This document shows, piece by piece, positions 6,406 to 7,772 of a stretch of DNA of 7,772 bases. Positions within the stretch are counted from its first letter, which is position 1; every line of letters starts with the position of its first letter. The notes under the pieces were generated by a model. It saw nothing but the letters and a program-made list of their open reading frames with translations. It had not been told where the DNA came from and ran no database searches. The position numbers and the translations under genes were made by a program. This stretch comes from an uncultured Prevotella sp. (lineage in GTDB: Bacteria; Bacteroidota; Bacteroidia; Bacteroidales; Bacteroidaceae). Location of the stretch: the NCBI GenBank assembly GCA_937922435.1, contig CAKZVT010000045.1, forward strand, positions 1 to 7,772, read 5' to 3'.

Positions 6406-6498
6406 GTTTGCAAAAGACGCCCTTTCACGTTCCAAAAGATGCCCTTTTGCATCCTAAAAGGCGGCAAATTGGAAGCTAAAAGAGCACCTTTTGCAAAC
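6406..6498. repeat. 22-bp tandem repeat array with 11-bp inverted ends
   Basis: The core AAAAG begins at 6412, 6434, 6456 and 6478, an exact 22-bp period over four units (6411-6432, 6433-6454, 6455-6476, 6477-6498). The best units read AAAAGAYGCCCTTTT, and each is an imperfect AAAAG/CTTTT palindrome. The third unit is degenerate. The whole block is bounded by a perfect inverted pair, GTTTGCAAAAG (6406-6416) and CTTTTGCAAAC (6488-6498), so it can fold into one long hairpin. It lies in the traM-traN gap. There is no terminal target duplication that I can see and no room for a gene. A protein-binding array, an RNA element or a small mobile repeat are all possible. I recall similar AAAAGATGCCCTTTT strings between genes in other Bacteroidales, but cannot check this here. 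Confidence 0.85.
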
Positions 6499-6578
6499 TA
6501 CTTTGTAACATCTTGTTTTTCAAATACTTACATCTATATCAAAATTTAAGGTTCTTACTACTCCGAAACTGTTGCCGT

Positions 6579-7772
6579 TCACTCCTCCGGCGGATGCAAC
6601 AGCAGCCTGTACCCGGCCTTGACGGTGATTTTTACGGTGCGTGCCTTTTTTGTGAAATACTGCGACACGCCGCGTATCAGTCCGCGTCCTACATCGGAAA
6701 CTATCTGCGCCCCGGCGTCGGTGGATATGCTTATGCCGCTTTCCACGGCACCGCCCATGCCTGCGGCAATCTCTTTCACAGCGTCGTTTTCAAGCGAGTT
6801 TGGTACGAGTATGCCTTTCTGTCCGTCGGTGGAGTACACCTCAAGTTCCACTGGCAACACATTGCCGTTGTGACTTACGGCCTCGATTTCCACTTCCATA
6901 CGTTCGCCCTGAAGACGTGTCAAGCCTGTTATCACCGTTCCTTTCGGCACGAGGCGGCCGCCTACGCGCATCGGTTCGAGCAGCCTGATGCGCAACGCCT
7001 GTCCGTCCGTGACAGTCTGCGTGCCGTGTACGCACGCCGCAATGGTGTTCTTTGTCACGGTCTCCTGCGTTCCTACTGCGGTGTTGAAGCGGTCTTCCAC
7101 GATGCTGTCCGCATCGTCCTTTTGTCCGAGCCGCGAGACCACACGTGGCCGTTCAGCCTTAACAGGCTCGGCTTTCGGCTTTTCCGAAGCATTGCTTGTT
7201 CCCGTCGTTTTTGTTGCCGTGTTGCCGCTAAAGCGTGCCGCCAACTCGTATGACTTCTCCATAAGGGCGACCTTCTCGTCAAAGGAACTTTCCTTTTGGG
7301 GTTCGCTGTTCAGCCTCTGTTCTATCTCTGCAATCCTGCGTGATACCTCGTCATCCTGCGACACTTCCGCAGACGAGTAAAAACCGGCCAGCGTCCTGTT
7401 CATGTCCTGATACGCCATAACGGATGACTGCGGACTGCCTTCCTCGTTTCCATTTTCCGCCGCAGGTTTGCCCGTCAGCGGAACGTCCGGCAAAGTCACC
7501 TTTCCTGTTGTATCAGTGTCGAGCATCTCCGCTATCTCTATCAGCGAGCCTTTGCGCCGTTCGGCCTTCTCCACCATCTCTCCGTCGCGGTAAGCGTCCA
7601 CCTTGCTGCCTGGAAGTCCCTTGTTTTCGGGCGAAGGCATTTCGGTGTTGAAGCCTCCGCTTCCGCCTCCGGCTTCCGTTCCGTCTTCCGACGGGCGGAA
7701 AATCAGCCACAGGCTTACGGCGAACAACAGCACCATTAGCGGATATACCAGCAATTTGGAAAGTCCGCGCCT
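6579..7772 (-). CDS. traM: Conjugative transposon protein TraM (VirB10-like), 5' partial
   Basis: TraM is the inner-membrane-anchored VirB10-like part of the Bacteroidetes conjugative type IV secretion machine. The frame is open to the right edge (upstream residues R-R-G-L-S-K then LLVYPLM), and the TTG at 7754 is an internal Leu codon, so the true start lies outside the window. The order fits TraM: a membrane segment near the visible start (LLVYPLMVLLFAVSLWLIF), a Gly/Ser/Pro-rich periplasmic linker and a charged region likely to be helical (DDEVSRRIAEIEQRL). The conserved C-terminal domain runs from CVHGTQTVTDG through MRVGGRLVPKGTVITGLTRL, VEIEAVSHNGNVLPV and ending VKITVKAGYRLLLHPPEE. The stop (TGA) is at 6579-6581. 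traJ/traK-type genes would be expected just outside on the right. Confidence 0.93.
   Translation of the reverse strand, partial: RRGLSKLLVYPLMVLLFAVSLWLIFRPSEDGTEAGGGSGGFNTEMPSPENKGLPGSKVDAYRDGEMVEKAERRKGSLIEIAEMLDTDTTGKVTLPDVPLTGKPAAENGNEEGSPQSSVMAYQDMNRTLAGFYSSAEVSQDDEVSRRIAEIEQRLNSEPQKESSFDEKVALMEKSYELAARFSGNTATKTTGTSNASEKPKAEPVKAERPRVVSRLGQKDDADSIVEDRFNTAVGTQETVTKNTIAACVHGTQTVTDGQALRIRLLEPMRVGGRLVPKGTVITGLTRLQGERMEVEIEAVSHNGNVLPVELEVYSTDGQKGILVPNSLENDAVKEIAAGMGGAVESGISISTDAGAQIVSDVGRGLIRGVSQYFTKKARTVKITVKAGYRLLLHPPEE

Noticed and set aside
6411..6498. CRISPR-like reading of the 22-bp repeats
   Set aside because: The units abut with no spacers, only four are present, and there are no cas genes nearby.
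6370..6510. Short minus-strand peptides that could be read through the 22-bp array
   Set aside because: Frames of about 11 and 23 codons exist, but they consist largely of repeat sequence, and a 22-bp period shifts frame in each unit, so a conserved peptide is unlikely.
6513..7253. A 246-codon plus-strand ORF opposite traM
   Set aside because: It lies wholly antisense to the well-supported traM frame (apart from a short stretch), shows no domain, and is a typical shadow in GC-rich coding DNA.

Overview
The window looks like part of an integrative conjugative element (CTnDOT-type conjugative transposon) from a Bacteroidales bacterium such as Bacteroides, Parabacteroides or Prevotella. The main support is a minus-strand block of Bacteroidetes conjugation genes, read right to left: traM, traN, traO, a TraQ-family (DUF3872) lipoprotein, a GH24-type lysozyme and a TraP-type CHC2/Toprim primase. 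A TAnnTTTG promoter -7 box and the general absence of strong Shine-Dalgarno sites also fit Bacteroidetes. No 16S rRNA, integrase or att site is present, so the species cannot be named.

Layout. Positions 1-1046 (+) hold the 3' three quarters of a Y-family translesion polymerase gene of the UmuC type. Positions 1047-1343 are non-coding. They contain a cluster of mutually complementary GCGGCA/TGCCGC arms, a perfect 13-bp tandem duplication and a good Bacteroides-type promoter. This promoter drives the gene at 1344-2732 (+), a DUF234-type P-loop ATPase with a PD-(D/E)XK-like C-terminus, which is probably cargo. It converges on the minus-strand transfer block, which starts at the right edge with traM (6579-7772, 5' end outside the window) and ends with the primase at 2799.

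How the genes work together. TraM (VirB10-like), TraN (VirB9-like) and TraO (predicted outer-membrane barrel) are envelope-spanning parts of the type IV secretion apparatus. The lipoprotein and the exported lysozyme fit outer-membrane and peptidoglycan steps of assembly. The primase would prime the transferred strand in the recipient. UmuC is a common passenger that allows error-prone synthesis.

Unusual points. (1) The primase gene is broken by a single in-frame amber codon immediately before the Toprim core. The lysozyme also ends in TAG, and the frame stays open from the lysozyme into the primase, so the two are separated only by TAG codons. (2) The traM-traN gap holds four 22-bp units in exact register, bounded by perfect 11-bp inverted ends. 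(3) The ATPase may belong to an uncharacterised accessory function. (4) The intergenic arms next to umuC can fold in two mutually exclusive ways. (5) The order traQ-lysozyme-traP differs from the alphabetical order of CTnDOT.
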